From: Nitrosospira sp. NpAV
GTDB lineage: Bacteria; Pseudomonadota; Gammaproteobacteria; Burkholderiales; Nitrosomonadaceae
Length of the DNA: 64,000 bases
NCBI RefSeq assembly: GCF_000832065.1
Contig: NZ_JXQM01000008.1
Location: forward strand, 246,415 to 310,414
Direction: 5' to 3'
The notes under the pieces are model-generated. The model did not search any database. It had not been told where the DNA came from and worked only from the letters and a program-made list of their open reading frames with translations. Within the stretch, counting starts at the first letter, position 1; every line of letters begins with the position of its first letter. Below, in pieces: positions 9,198-18,447 of this stretch. A program made the translations under genes and the position numbers.

Positions 9198-10649
9198 ATG
9201 AGTGTTCGCCGATCCCTTGGTATCAGTACGCTAACCGAGGTGGCCGTATTCCTTCTTTCGCTGCTCAGCGTAGTCGTTGTTTCCCGCCTCCTTGCGCCGG
9301 ACGAGATCGGAGTATTTTCCGTTGCGGTTTCGATCGTAGGTTTCGCACATATACTCCGGGATTTCGGGGCCGGGCAATATCTCGTTCAATTACGCGAAAT
9401 CAGCAAAGCACATCTCCGCGCCGTCTTCACGATCATGCTGATGATATCGTGGAGCATCGCCGCACTGCTCTTCGCTGTCAGACACCTCATCGCGGCTTTC
9501 TATGCGCACGAGGGTATCGCTCAGGTGCTGGCCTTGCTCGCAATCAACTTTCTCCTGCTTCCCTTCGGGTCACATATTCTCGCGATATTAAAGCGCGAAA
9601 TGCAGTTTGGGAAAGTAGCCATTGTGGGTCTCGCCAGTACCTGTGTGCAGGTTATCGTGACGATCCTTACCGCATGGGCCGGCGAGAGCTACCTGAGCAT
9701 GGCCTGGGGGTCGATCGCCGGCAATATTTCGAATGTGATCATCCTATCGCTTATGCGTCCAGAGTTTGCCCTGCTACCCCCGACCAGGAAAGGCCTTCGT
9801 GAGGTGCTGGGTTTTGGTTCGAAGTCCAGCGTCACTTCCTTTGTCGGTGAACTGGGAGCCAGCGGACCTGACCTTATATTCGGCCGGACGTTAGGCTTTG
9901 ATGCGGTCGCATTCTATAGCAGGGCAGCAAGCCTGAACCATATGATTCTCTGGAAATCGTATGCGGCAATCCGGCAGGTTTATTTCCCCGCCTTCGCCAA
10001 AGGCATCCGGGAAGGGCACGACGCCGCTACGCTGTACTATCGATCCATGGCGCTTATAGTGGGTGTCATGGCGCCGCTCATCGTTGTAATGGCTCTCCTG
10101 GCGGATGTCTTGATCCTGTTCCTGTTCGGCAGCCAATGGCAAAAATCTGCTGACCTTGCCGTCGTTCTGTGCGCATTCGACATCATTCGAACGCCGATCA
10201 TGCTCGCTTCATCTTCGTTGATCGCCGGCGGTCATGTTGGCACCGCCATGCGCTGCCAGCTGATCACCCAATTCTTTTTTCTCCTGCTCCTTTCTCTTTC
10301 GATCTGGCTGCCGCTCGAATATGTTGTGTATTCGCTGATGCTGGCCCGTGTAATCGAGGCAGCTGCCTATATGCGCGCGCTGCATCGCCATTTTGGCGTG
10401 AAACTGTCTCTTTTCTGGACGCATGTCAGAAGCAGTTATCTACTCATACCGTTCGCGGCTGCAGGCCCCGCATTGTTGCGCATCCTGGCCCACTACGGTC
10501 AAGTCGATTTGCCGGCCTTGTTTTTTCTGGCATTTTCTGGAATTCTGGCTGCCGCCGGCCTGCTCCTGGGTATCTTTATTGTGCGCCATCCCTTAGGCAA
10601 TGAGATTCTCCGCTTGCTCCCGGTACTTTCCAGAAATAAAGAATCTTGA
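9198..10649 (+). CDS. Oligosaccharide flippase (Wzx/WzxC-like, MOP superfamily)
   Basis: 483 residues, about 12-14 membrane helices. The N-terminal region reads VVVVSRLLAPDEIGVFSVA and LRDFGAGQYLVQ, the signature of the WzxC-like branch of polysaccharide biosynthesis exporters. It would flip undecaprenyl-linked repeat units across the inner membrane. It lies about 100 bases after the GT2 gene and 136 bases before the GT4 gene, same strand. A second flippase gene of a different subtype lies at 54397-55938, implying a separate polymer. Confidence 0.9.
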   Translation: MSVRRSLGISTLTEVAVFLLSLLSVVVVSRLLAPDEIGVFSVAVSIVGFAHILRDFGAGQYLVQLREISKAHLRAVFTIMLMISWSIAALLFAVRHLIAAFYAHEGIAQVLALLAINFLLLPFGSHILAILKREMQFGKVAIVGLASTCVQVIVTILTAWAGESYLSMAWGSIAGNISNVIILSLMRPEFALLPPTRKGLREVLGFGSKSSVTSFVGELGASGPDLIFGRTLGFDAVAFYSRAASLNHMILWKSYAAIRQVYFPAFAKGIREGHDAATLYYRSMALIVGVMAPLIVVMALLADVLILFLFGSQWQKSADLAVVLCAFDIIRTPIMLASSSLIAGGHVGTAMRCQLITQFFFLLLLSLSIWLPLEYVVYSLMLARVIEAAAYMRALHRHFGVKLSLFWTHVRSSYLLIPFAAAGPALLRILAHYGQVDLPALFFLAFSGILAAAGLLLGIFIVRHPLGNEILRLLPVLSRNKES

Positions 10650-10696
10650 CGGGTCGAAACGTATGAGTAATACCCCAAAATCCAGCCCAGTACGGT

Positions 10697-10717
10697 AACC
10701 GGAAACCGGAAACCGGA
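10697..10717. repeat. Short tandem repeat, 3 x AACCGGA
   Basis: Three perfect head-to-tail copies of a 7-base unit (10697-10703, 10704-10710, 10711-10717) in the leader of the next gene. Because 7 is not a multiple of 3, a change in copy number would alter spacing but not any coding frame. Confidence 0.85.
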
Positions 10718-10785
10718 AAAATAACATTTACTGCAATATGGAAAGCCTGATTCGATCATTAGCAATACAACTGACTGAGGGGGAA

Positions 10786-12036
10786 GTGAACATCAAGGAA
10801 CGCAGTCGAAAGCGCATTCTTTTTATCTCTCCCGTCACCCCGAAGTCCGGCGGGATCGGGATTGAAGTACGGGCCTGGTCGCACCTTGAAGCGCTTGCCA
10901 CCGTGGCGGACGTTGATCTTGCGCTAGCCATGACGCCGGACCAGGTGGCGCGGGCCAGCGTAGAGGAGATTCAGCCGCTGTGTAGCAGCGTAACCTTTAT
11001 AAAGCTTCGGCCAAGCGGCAAAATGGCTAAGAGAAGGGTAACGGGACTCACCGCGCTGAACCGTGCCGTGAATGTGCACAGCTCCTCTTTCCAGCTCGAT
11101 ACGAAGGATATGACCAGCCTTTGCGAACGGCTGCGGAATATGCACATCGATATCGTATTCTGCTTTCGGATAGCTTCCTATGACGTATTCGAGCATTTTC
11201 CCAAAACCTCAATCTGGCAGCATAGCCGTTTATTCGTTGATTTCGACGACATCGAATCCCTTTCGATCCGACGGGAACTGCCTTTCGCAAAAAGGATACT
11301 GGGGTTTGAAAGCGCCCTGATCGTCCGCATCGCAGGCATCGAAGCATCGATCCTCGAATCAAGAATCCAGCGCAAGGCAGACATGATCAGCGTATGCTCC
11401 GAAGTGGATCGGCAACGCCTCGTATCCCGCGGTGGCCGCGCCACGGTCGTAATCGTTCCCAACTCCTTTACGCGTATGCCTGCCCTGCCCTTGCGACCCA
11501 TCGGTACGGTTGCGAAACTGCTATTTCTTGGCACCATGTCCTACTCGCCCAATGAGGACGCCATTCTGTATTTTTGCAGAGAAATTTATCCGCACATCCG
11601 TAAGCGTTATCGCCGTGACATCAGGCTGACTATAGTGGGGCGCCGACCCAGTGCGAAAGTGCTCGCACTCGCCGAAGATGCCTCGATTGTGGTAACGGGG
11701 GGGGTGGATTCGGTAGAACCCTACTACGATGAAGCGGATCTGGTGGTGGCGCCGATTCGATTTGGTGGCGGCACGAGAGTCAAGATACTCGAAGCGCTTT
11801 CGTTCGGTCGCGCCGTCGTATCCACCACGCTAGGCGCTGAAGGCCTTGAATTGATGCGGGGGCGCGATCTTGAGCTTGCCGACGAGCCGGAGGATTTTGC
11901 GGGTATCTGTGTCGCTCTGCTTGAGAATCAGGGTATGCGTTTCGATCTCGCCAGGTCCGGCAGGGAGCGGGTTGGCGCCGTATATGAGCGTAAACAGATA
12001 CAGCACGCGCTGGCAAAACGAATTCTGGATTTATAG
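10786..12036 (+). CDS. Glycosyltransferase family 4-type (GT-B)
   Basis: 416 residues from the GTG at 10786, chosen because GAGG lies at 10777-10780 just before it; an ATG at 10738 would add 16 residues of no family character. GT-B fold features are present: ILFISPVTPKSGGIGIEVR near the N-terminus, LLFLGTMSYSPNEDA at about residue 255, and APIRFGGGTRVKILEALSFG near residue 335, with the family's Glu in KILEAL. Its 3' end overlaps the convergent pyruvyltransferase gene by 6 bases. Substrate unknown. Probably part of the plus-strand GT2-flippase-GT4 unit. Confidence 0.88.
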   Translation: MNIKERSRKRILFISPVTPKSGGIGIEVRAWSHLEALATVADVDLALAMTPDQVARASVEEIQPLCSSVTFIKLRPSGKMAKRRVTGLTALNRAVNVHSSSFQLDTKDMTSLCERLRNMHIDIVFCFRIASYDVFEHFPKTSIWQHSRLFVDFDDIESLSIRRELPFAKRILGFESALIVRIAGIEASILESRIQRKADMISVCSEVDRQRLVSRGGRATVVIVPNSFTRMPALPLRPIGTVAKLLFLGTMSYSPNEDAILYFCREIYPHIRKRYRRDIRLTIVGRRPSAKVLALAEDASIVVTGGVDSVEPYYDEADLVVAPIRFGGGTRVKILEALSFGRAVVSTTLGAEGLELMRGRDLELADEPEDFAGICVALLENQGMRFDLARSGRERVGAVYERKQIQHALAKRILDL

Positions 12037-13245
12037 CCCGGAGAAATTTTCTTTGGAAAGGTTCTTTACCACCCCGATATGCCGGGCAATCTGCTCCCGA
12101 TAGGTCGAAAGCAGCGGCAAAGCTTCCAGAACCTTGACGGGCAGCATCAGATCATTATAGGCAGATTGGGGGGTGATCAACAAGGATTTCAGATCAAAGT
12201 AGCCTAATAATCCCTCAAACTTGCCCATGTAGCCGATGCCGATTGCCGGCACACCACTTCCGAGCGCTGCGATGGCGAAATGCATGCGTCCTGTGACAAC
12301 AAGGTCGCTGGCAGCTGCGATGGCCTTGGCATCCCAAGCATGCAGTGGGGGCTCCAACAGAAAAGTTCGATTTCTTGCCATATCGCCAAGTTCCGCAAAT
12401 ATCCTTGAATGGCAGAGTTGATCCGATTCCTTGCCGCGAAAGTCGTGAGGGACGAGCACAAAACGCAGCGAGCCATCCTTGGCAGCTAGCTCATCGATCA
12501 GTTCCACATAAGCAATTTTGATGCGATCCGGATCGGAGGGGTTAGTCAGGATATTTCCATTGAGCGCGATCACCCGTGCCCCGCCTTGTTTTTCATGCCG
12601 AATCCATTCCAATGCACGCAATGCGCTCGCGCTCACGGCCTTCGCCGCGACTTGGAAAGCCAGGTCGGCAACCTGCCTCGCTTCGCGGCCGGTGAAACCA
12701 GTGAAGCGTCTGTGCGACACGGGATCACGCGCGCAGCAGACAATCTCGGCTGCAAGAGATTTGAACCGATCCACGACCCGTGGATTCGGCTCTTCCGAGA
12801 AGCTGAATCCAAACAGTCTGGAGGGTACGCCAGCGGAGGCGGCTAGATCGAGCGCGTGCAGATAATAGAGCGCTTGCCCCTCATCGTAGCGGCCATCAAT
12901 CACGTCTGCGCCAAGCACACAGAATAACCGGGCGTTGCGGAGCGCCAGGAGCAGCCGTAAATCGGAAAGGGTCCCGCCATGGACATCGATTTTGGATGAC
13001 CCCTCGTTTTGCAGCGGAATAACTTCATAGTTAGGCAGCAATACTTGACGTAAATGGCAATTCCACTCGCGGCTTAAACCGTCGTGGAGCCCTTGCAGCA
13101 GCGCCTGATCCCCCAGGCTGCCTGCGGATGCCGGCGGGGCCACCAGAATTTCTCTTTGCTGTCGAGGTAAAATCTGTCGATGGATGCGCACATAATTTCG
13201 AACCATCGAAACCAGAAAACTTGCAGCAATTGCTTTAAATGTCAT
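12031..13245 (-). CDS. Polysaccharide pyruvyl transferase family protein
   Basis: 404 residues from the ATG at 13243-13245; the frame stays open to 13311, but the extension is not family-like. The fold of the pyruvyltransferase family is recognisable: APPASAGSLGDQALLQGL near the N-terminus, CVLGADVIDGRYDEG, and the conserved VVTGRMHFAIAALGSGVPAI around residue 330 with its Arg and His. Family members add ketal pyruvate from PEP to hexoses in exopolysaccharide, giving acidic groups. It is convergent with the GT4 gene and follows the CapK-like gene on the minus strand. Exact substrate unknown. Confidence 0.84.
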   Translation of the reverse strand: MTFKAIAASFLVSMVRNYVRIHRQILPRQQREILVAPPASAGSLGDQALLQGLHDGLSREWNCHLRQVLLPNYEVIPLQNEGSSKIDVHGGTLSDLRLLLALRNARLFCVLGADVIDGRYDEGQALYYLHALDLAASAGVPSRLFGFSFSEEPNPRVVDRFKSLAAEIVCCARDPVSHRRFTGFTGREARQVADLAFQVAAKAVSASALRALEWIRHEKQGGARVIALNGNILTNPSDPDRIKIAYVELIDELAAKDGSLRFVLVPHDFRGKESDQLCHSRIFAELGDMARNRTFLLEPPLHAWDAKAIAAASDLVVTGRMHFAIAALGSGVPAIGIGYMGKFEGLLGYFDLKSLLITPQSAYNDLMLPVKVLEALPLLSTYREQIARHIGVVKNLSKENFSGL

Positions 13246-13353
13246 AGTTGGGGCTCTGTTGCAGCATTCATTGGCAGCATTCATTGAAAATTCACAAGCG
13301 GGGTCGCGCACTTATGGAACGCTGATAGCTTGAAATATACTTACTTTCCTCGG

Positions 13354-14706
13354 TTAATCAGGCTTAACCCTGCTCACTACATAACGGAACTTTCCGGACT
13401 TCTCCGCTGGGATTGCCGGTACCTCCTCGATAGCTATTTCCACCTCTTGCCCTAGTCGAGCTTTGAACCCTAGCTCGATTTTTGAGACGAGTTCCCGATT
13501 CATCCCACCCTCGACAACCACCAGTACCCGGATAAGATCCCGGCTCTCCTGAATGATCTTGAAGGCCAGAATCTGCGGCAAATCGCGCAGAATATAGATC
13601 AAGGCCAGGCCGTGCATGACAGTACCATCCTGAGCCACCAGAAAATCGGTACTGCGGCCCTGGATTTCCTTGAGTAAAGGGAGTCCCCGCCCGCAAGAGC
13701 AGGGTTTATTATCCAGCACACCAATGTCGCCGGTACGATAGCGAATGAAAGGGAAGTCCCGCGTGGCAAGGTGAGTCACGACTATCTCCCCCGCCTCGCC
13801 ATAAGGTAACGCTGCACCCTGCTGATCCAGGATCTCGACGATAATGTCCTCGGCGGTGATGTGCATGCCGCCATGGGGACATTCATGTGCAATGAAACCT
13901 GCATCGCGGCCGCCATAGCCATTTGCCACCGGACAGCCAAATGTTTTGCTGATCTGCTGGCGCTGCTCATCGTAGAGCCGTTCCGATGTCACAAACGCAA
14001 CGCGGATGCCCAGGTCATCCATACGTTGCTCCCTTGCCTCGGCATGGCGGGCGATATGAGATAGCGCGGAGGGATAACCAAACAACATTCTTGGCCGCAC
14101 GTTCCGGATTTCATCCAGGAATTGATCCAGTTTCTGCGTCGACATCTCGAAGGCGGGAAGCAGTTTTGTTCTGAGCAGCCGGTCGCGCAAGGCACGCACG
14201 CCATCCTGCGCGCCGAGTTCGATAGGTGAGCCCCACACCACGATCTCCGGGTCGCCTATATCCACTCCCCACCAGCGGGTGGCGCGCCATTTCGCCGCGA
14301 CGTCGTGACTTACCCGTTCCTTGCCGATGTAAAAGATCAGCGGATCACCGCTGGAACCACCGGTATTGAAGCGCGCCAGATGCCGGGCATTCTCCGACTT
14401 GAGCGCCTCGACATTGTGGCGAATGGTCGTTTTATCGAGAAGAGGCAGGCGAGCAAGATCGGACAGCGAATGAATATCTCGCGCTTTGAAGCCCATCTCC
14501 GCGAAGCGCTCGCGATAGTAAGGTACGTGTGCTTCGACGTGCGTAAGCAGCCGGCGCAGCCTGGAAAGCTGCAGCGCTTTCAGGCGTTCGTCTTCCCACC
14601 ACTGGGAGACTTCCATCTGTTGGCGCGCTGCTACGCTGCCATGTTTCTTGAAATGCTCTTGGAGGGGGAAAAGCAGTCCCGAGATCAGTGATGTGTATAG
14701 GTCCAT
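13354..14706 (-). CDS. CapK-like adenylate-forming enzyme (phenylacetate-CoA ligase family)
   Basis: 450 residues from the ATG at 14704-14706; an upstream TTG is less likely. The nucleotide-binding loop FNTGGSSGDPLIFYIG lies near residues 114-129. Later motifs are GYGGRDAGFIAHECP, RYRTGDIGVLDNKPCSCGRG and EIQGRSTDFLV, with the Cys-rich stretch of this family. Members near capsule genes (CapK) are thought to activate a carboxylic acid for attachment to a polysaccharide, but no acceptor or carrier protein is adjacent. It is 9 bases downstream of a GT4 gene, so co-translation is likely. The acyl group is unknown. Confidence 0.86.
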   Translation of the reverse strand: MDLYTSLISGLLFPLQEHFKKHGSVAARQQMEVSQWWEDERLKALQLSRLRRLLTHVEAHVPYYRERFAEMGFKARDIHSLSDLARLPLLDKTTIRHNVEALKSENARHLARFNTGGSSGDPLIFYIGKERVSHDVAAKWRATRWWGVDIGDPEIVVWGSPIELGAQDGVRALRDRLLRTKLLPAFEMSTQKLDQFLDEIRNVRPRMLFGYPSALSHIARHAEAREQRMDDLGIRVAFVTSERLYDEQRQQISKTFGCPVANGYGGRDAGFIAHECPHGGMHITAEDIIVEILDQQGAALPYGEAGEIVVTHLATRDFPFIRYRTGDIGVLDNKPCSCGRGLPLLKEIQGRSTDFLVAQDGTVMHGLALIYILRDLPQILAFKIIQESRDLIRVLVVVEGGMNRELVSKIELGFKARLGQEVEIAIEEVPAIPAEKSGKFRYVVSRVKPD

Positions 14707-14715
14707 GGGAGTCAA

Positions 14716-15834
14716 TCAGCCTTTACCATCCGCTAACGGCTTGCCGGTTTCTGCCAGTACCTGTTCGTAAACCGCCAGCAATCGGTCACGTACTTTCGGC
14801 CACGTATACTGCTGTACCGACGCCCTACCCGCCTCGCTGATTTGCCTGGCTCTGGCTGGTTCGTTGAGTAGCGCAAGAATGGCATCGGCCATGGCCGCCG
14901 GATCCTTTACAGGCACCAGCAAAGCGGTTTTTCCATGCTCCACCAGATAAGGCACGCCTCCCACATCCGTGCTGACAACCGGGACACCGCTGGCCAATGC
15001 TTCCAATACTGAAATAGGCATATTATCGGCAAGGCTGGGATTGACCATGATATCGGCGCTACGGTAAAGATCAGCCATGCCTTCATTGTCCACCCGGCCC
15101 GTAAAAGTAACCGCATCCGCCATGCCGAGTCCGGCCGCGAGTTTCTGAAGTGCCTGCCGCTCCGGCCCGGTGCCCGCAATGGTGAGTGTCGCCGCGGGAA
15201 ATGCTTGTCTGACAATACTGAAGGCACGCAGCACCGTGGCGTTGTCGTAGATTGGCTCCAGATTTCGGGTAACGATGATATGCGGCATACTTGTCCTCAA
15301 CGGAGCCGCCACCCCGGTCTCAGCCGAAAAACGGCTGAGGTCGATAATGTTGGGTACGATGCGGGTGGGGAAACCGCGCTTTCCAAATACCCTTTCGAGA
15401 AAACCTGAAGGGACAATAATTGCATCCGTCCGGCGCAGGCTGGGTCTGATCCAAGCAAAGGATTTATCAAAGAAAGCATCCGCTTCACCTCCTCGGTAAT
15501 TAACAATAACCGGTATCCCCCTGATCCTGGCTACCCAGATTGCGGGAGCGGCAAAGAGGTGCCATGACCACCCTGAGTTTGCCATTACATGAAATATCCG
15601 CACATTGGCTGCGGATTGCCAAAGATGAGCCAGGTAGGGTACAAGCCGGAACGCGGCCCTGATCCCCTTGAGGCCGCCAATCCAATGTGGACGATAAGGA
15701 CGGTTAACCTGAATCAGTTCCACGGTAGCACCCTCGGCACGCAATAACCTGGCCAATTGCAGCGTTTGATTTGCCATTCCTCCGGAAGGCGGGGGCAAGG
15801 GTCCAATCAGTCCGATACGCATACCCGATGCCAT
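14716..15834 (-). CDS. Glycosyltransferase family 4
   Basis: 372 residues from the ATG at 15832-15834, which overlaps the upstream gene's stop as TGATG; an internal ATG at 15822 giving MRIGLIG is an alternative. The GT-B pattern is strong: GPLPPPSGGMANQT at the N-terminus, IVPNIIDLSRF in the linker, LTIAGTGPERQAL, and NPSLADNMPISVLEALASG near residue 290 containing the catalytic Glu region. It is translationally coupled to the preceding exosortase-associated glycosyltransferase and followed 9 bases later by the CapK-like gene. Donor sugar unknown. Confidence 0.9.
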   Translation of the reverse strand: MASGMRIGLIGPLPPPSGGMANQTLQLARLLRAEGATVELIQVNRPYRPHWIGGLKGIRAAFRLVPYLAHLWQSAANVRIFHVMANSGWSWHLFAAPAIWVARIRGIPVIVNYRGGEADAFFDKSFAWIRPSLRRTDAIIVPSGFLERVFGKRGFPTRIVPNIIDLSRFSAETGVAAPLRTSMPHIIVTRNLEPIYDNATVLRAFSIVRQAFPAATLTIAGTGPERQALQKLAAGLGMADAVTFTGRVDNEGMADLYRSADIMVNPSLADNMPISVLEALASGVPVVSTDVGGVPYLVEHGKTALLVPVKDPAAMADAILALLNEPARARQISEAGRASVQQYTWPKVRDRLLAVYEQVLAETGKPLADGKG

Positions 15835-17051
15835 CACTCTGGAATGCCCTTGCGAATAAGCGGACCGTAAACGTTTTGATAGCGGCCAACGCTGCCCCGC
15901 CAGGTCCGCTGGGTTTCCACAAAATTGCGAGCCGCTGTCCGAAGCTCGGGCCAGAGATCCGGTCTGGCAAGAAGATTCAAGACCTTGGCCGCCAAGGCAT
16001 GAGGAGCACCCGCCTCGAAAAGGACACCGGTTTTACCGTCCTCGATAAGCTCCAGGTGGCCACCGACATCCGAGGCCACAACAAGACGGCCTTGCGCCAT
16101 GGCTTCGAGCGGCTTGAGCGGTGTGACAAGATCGGTGAGCCGCATCCGAAGCCGCGGGTAGACAAGTATATTGATCAGATTGTAATAACGCTGCACCTGA
16201 TCATGAGGAACGCGGCCGGTAAACACTACCTTGTCTTCCAGGCCCAGTTGCATGGTGAGCGTCTTTAATTCCTGTTCCTGGGGACCGCCGCCAACCAGCA
16301 GCACGCGAATGTCCGGATTATTGGAAAGCATCTCAGGAAGTGCTCGCAGCAGGACGCCCAAGCCTTCATAAGCATAGAAGGAACCAATAAAACCCAGCAG
16401 CAGCTTACCCTCGAGACCGAGGTCTTTAGCGAGTTGCGGATCGGACGACGCGTTGACTCCAAAATTTTCGATATTCACGGCATTCGGTATGACAGTGACT
16501 TTTTCCGGCGCGATACCCCGCCCGAGGATGTCGCTCCGCAGCCCTTCGCAGATAGTGGTGACCGCATCGACATGTCGCAATGCGTAACTCTCCAATCCCC
16601 TGGTAAGGCGGTATCGAATGCCCCATTCGCTGCTGGTGCCATGGTCCACTGCGGCGTCTTCCCAGAATGCCCTGATTTCATAAACGACCGGAATGCCCAT
16701 GCGCCGGCCCACTCGCAACGCGGGTATGGCATTAAGGACAGGAGAATGGGCGTGCAGAATATCCGGTTTGACGATTTCGGCGACTTCACTCAACCGCTGA
16801 GTCAGACGATCAATGACGGCGGTCTGGTTCAAAACCGGCAGCCTGGACGTCAGACCCATCGCGGGCGGGGTGCGATAAAAATGCCATCCATCGACGTCTT
16901 CTTCAAGTGCGTCACCATTTCCCTGTTTCGGCCCTGTCAGGTGAAAGGTTTCCCATCCCAGCGCACCCTGCTCCTTGAGAATCGACAAGGTGCGAAAAGT
17001 ATAGCCGCTATGCAACGGAAGGGAATGATCGAGTATATGAAGAATTCGCAT
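15834..17051 (-). CDS. Glycosyltransferase, exosortase A system-associated
   Basis: 405 residues, GT-B fold. The N-terminus MRILHILDHSLPLHSGYTFR and the following FHLTGPK are the signature of the exosortase A-associated GT4 family found next to XrtA loci. Other motifs are VIPNAVNIENFG, LLGFIGSFYAYEGL and PLKPLEAMAQGRLVVASDVG. It would act on the glycan made in the XrtA-linked pathway. It is translationally coupled to the next gene. Like the ligase at 6148-7488, it points to an XrtA system elsewhere in the genome. Confidence 0.88.
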   Translation of the reverse strand: MRILHILDHSLPLHSGYTFRTLSILKEQGALGWETFHLTGPKQGNGDALEEDVDGWHFYRTPPAMGLTSRLPVLNQTAVIDRLTQRLSEVAEIVKPDILHAHSPVLNAIPALRVGRRMGIPVVYEIRAFWEDAAVDHGTSSEWGIRYRLTRGLESYALRHVDAVTTICEGLRSDILGRGIAPEKVTVIPNAVNIENFGVNASSDPQLAKDLGLEGKLLLGFIGSFYAYEGLGVLLRALPEMLSNNPDIRVLLVGGGPQEQELKTLTMQLGLEDKVVFTGRVPHDQVQRYYNLINILVYPRLRMRLTDLVTPLKPLEAMAQGRLVVASDVGGHLELIEDGKTGVLFEAGAPHALAAKVLNLLARPDLWPELRTAARNFVETQRTWRGSVGRYQNVYGPLIRKGIPE

Positions 17052-17109
17052 TATTAGTCAGTTCGCCAGCGGCCGCCGGTTTGATCAGTCAAGACCATTT
17101 ACCACCGTT

Positions 17110-18447
17110 CTATGCATGGCGATTCTGTGATTCAAATTGACCTGACAACCCTCTGGAAAGGGATTCTCTCAACATCACGGCCGCCCAGGCTGCATACATG
17201 ATGACCCATGGCATGGCGGGAAAATGGAATCTCGCCTGGCCGGAAAAAACCACCGATATCAGCGTCAGATAAATCATCATGCAATATCCGAAGAGTACCC
17301 AGGGCCAGGCTACGCTATGGCCTTTTTTTGCAAGAAATACCAGCGCGGCGACAGAACCAGCAAGCAACAACCCGTAAAAAATCTGATTTATCCATCTGAC
17401 TGAACGAAAAATTGGCTGATACTGCTGGTAGTGCTGATAGCCCGCCTGGTAGGCCCATTCGGCTTCCCCGTTTTTAGCCCAGAGATGCCATATCTTCAAT
17501 GGAACAAGTTCGGCAAACCTGCCGGGGTTCTCCCTGATCCATGCAAGTGCCAACTCTTTTGCCCGTCGGTCCGCACCTACCTGATCCTGCACGGAAAAAT
17601 TGCGCTGAACCACCAGCGGATCATTCTCCACATAACTCCCGTCCGCGCTGGGATTATTTCCAGTCAGAAGCGTTGCCCCGCCATTGGTCGAGATAAGTAC
17701 GACTTCACCAAAGACCTGGGTATTTCGTATCGCCCAGGGCACGAGTACCGCAGCCATGATCAGGTAAATGACAAGGCCCTTCACAATATCCTCATGCAGA
17801 TGAGTTTCACTTTTGGGCCCAAGGAGGCGGAAGAGCACTAAAAGGCCGGGCAGAAATACAATTTGCGGCTTGGTCAACGCGGCCAGCCCAAAGGTCAGGC
17901 CCGAAATGAGAACCCAGACCCATCCACGCCGGGCAATATAGAGGTATACGGCAAGCAGCAGCAAAAACGTAAAGTAAATCTCCGTTAACAAGAAGGAAGT
18001 ATAGGCGATATTGTTCGGATATATTGTGAGCAGGAGGACGCCCAGGCGTGCAGCGGCTTCGCTACGGAAAATTCGACGGGTCAGCTCCAGTTGTAAAAAA
18101 AAAGTACCCGCCGCCATCAGTAAATTGGCCATCTGTCCAACGAACTGATCTTGACCGAAGAGATAAAAAAGAACACCCAGAAATCCGGGGTAACCGACGG
18201 GCCAATATGCGGTGGGGTAGCCATCTTCCGAGTAGCCCTCGCCTCTTGCGATACCCAGGCCCCGGCCAAGAAACCAGCTCGAATCCGAATCCATTTCCAC
18301 GGGCAGGAAAAAAATCGGTGCTGCACGCAATGCAACGAAAAGCAGAAAGCAAACCGGTATGAAATAATGCGAGTCGAGTATCCGGAACGAAGAAGCCGCC
18401 GTCACCCCACGCCCCTGCGTATGGCTAATCTTTGGGGTCCGGGGCAT
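17110..18447 (-). CDS. Glycosyltransferase family 39-type membrane protein (ArnT/PMT-like)
   Basis: 445 residues with about ten membrane helices. The first periplasmic loop carries the acidic motif VEMDSDSSWFLGRGL and is followed by GYPTAYWPVGYPGFL, as in GT39/GT83 enzymes that use polyprenyl-phosphate sugars. A periplasmic soluble region near residues 240-310 contains STNGGATLLTGNNPSADG. It overlaps the upstream DPM1-GtrA gene by 23 bases. That enzyme would make the polyprenyl-phosphate-sugar donor that this one consumes in the periplasm. This pairing supports the call. Confidence 0.86.
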   Translation of the reverse strand: MPRTPKISHTQGRGVTAASSFRILDSHYFIPVCFLLFVALRAAPIFFLPVEMDSDSSWFLGRGLGIARGEGYSEDGYPTAYWPVGYPGFLGVLFYLFGQDQFVGQMANLLMAAGTFFLQLELTRRIFRSEAAARLGVLLLTIYPNNIAYTSFLLTEIYFTFLLLLAVYLYIARRGWVWVLISGLTFGLAALTKPQIVFLPGLLVLFRLLGPKSETHLHEDIVKGLVIYLIMAAVLVPWAIRNTQVFGEVVLISTNGGATLLTGNNPSADGSYVENDPLVVQRNFSVQDQVGADRRAKELALAWIRENPGRFAELVPLKIWHLWAKNGEAEWAYQAGYQHYQQYQPIFRSVRWINQIFYGLLLAGSVAALVFLAKKGHSVAWPWVLFGYCMMIYLTLISVVFSGQARFHFPAMPWVIMYAAWAAVMLRESLSRGLSGQFESQNRHA

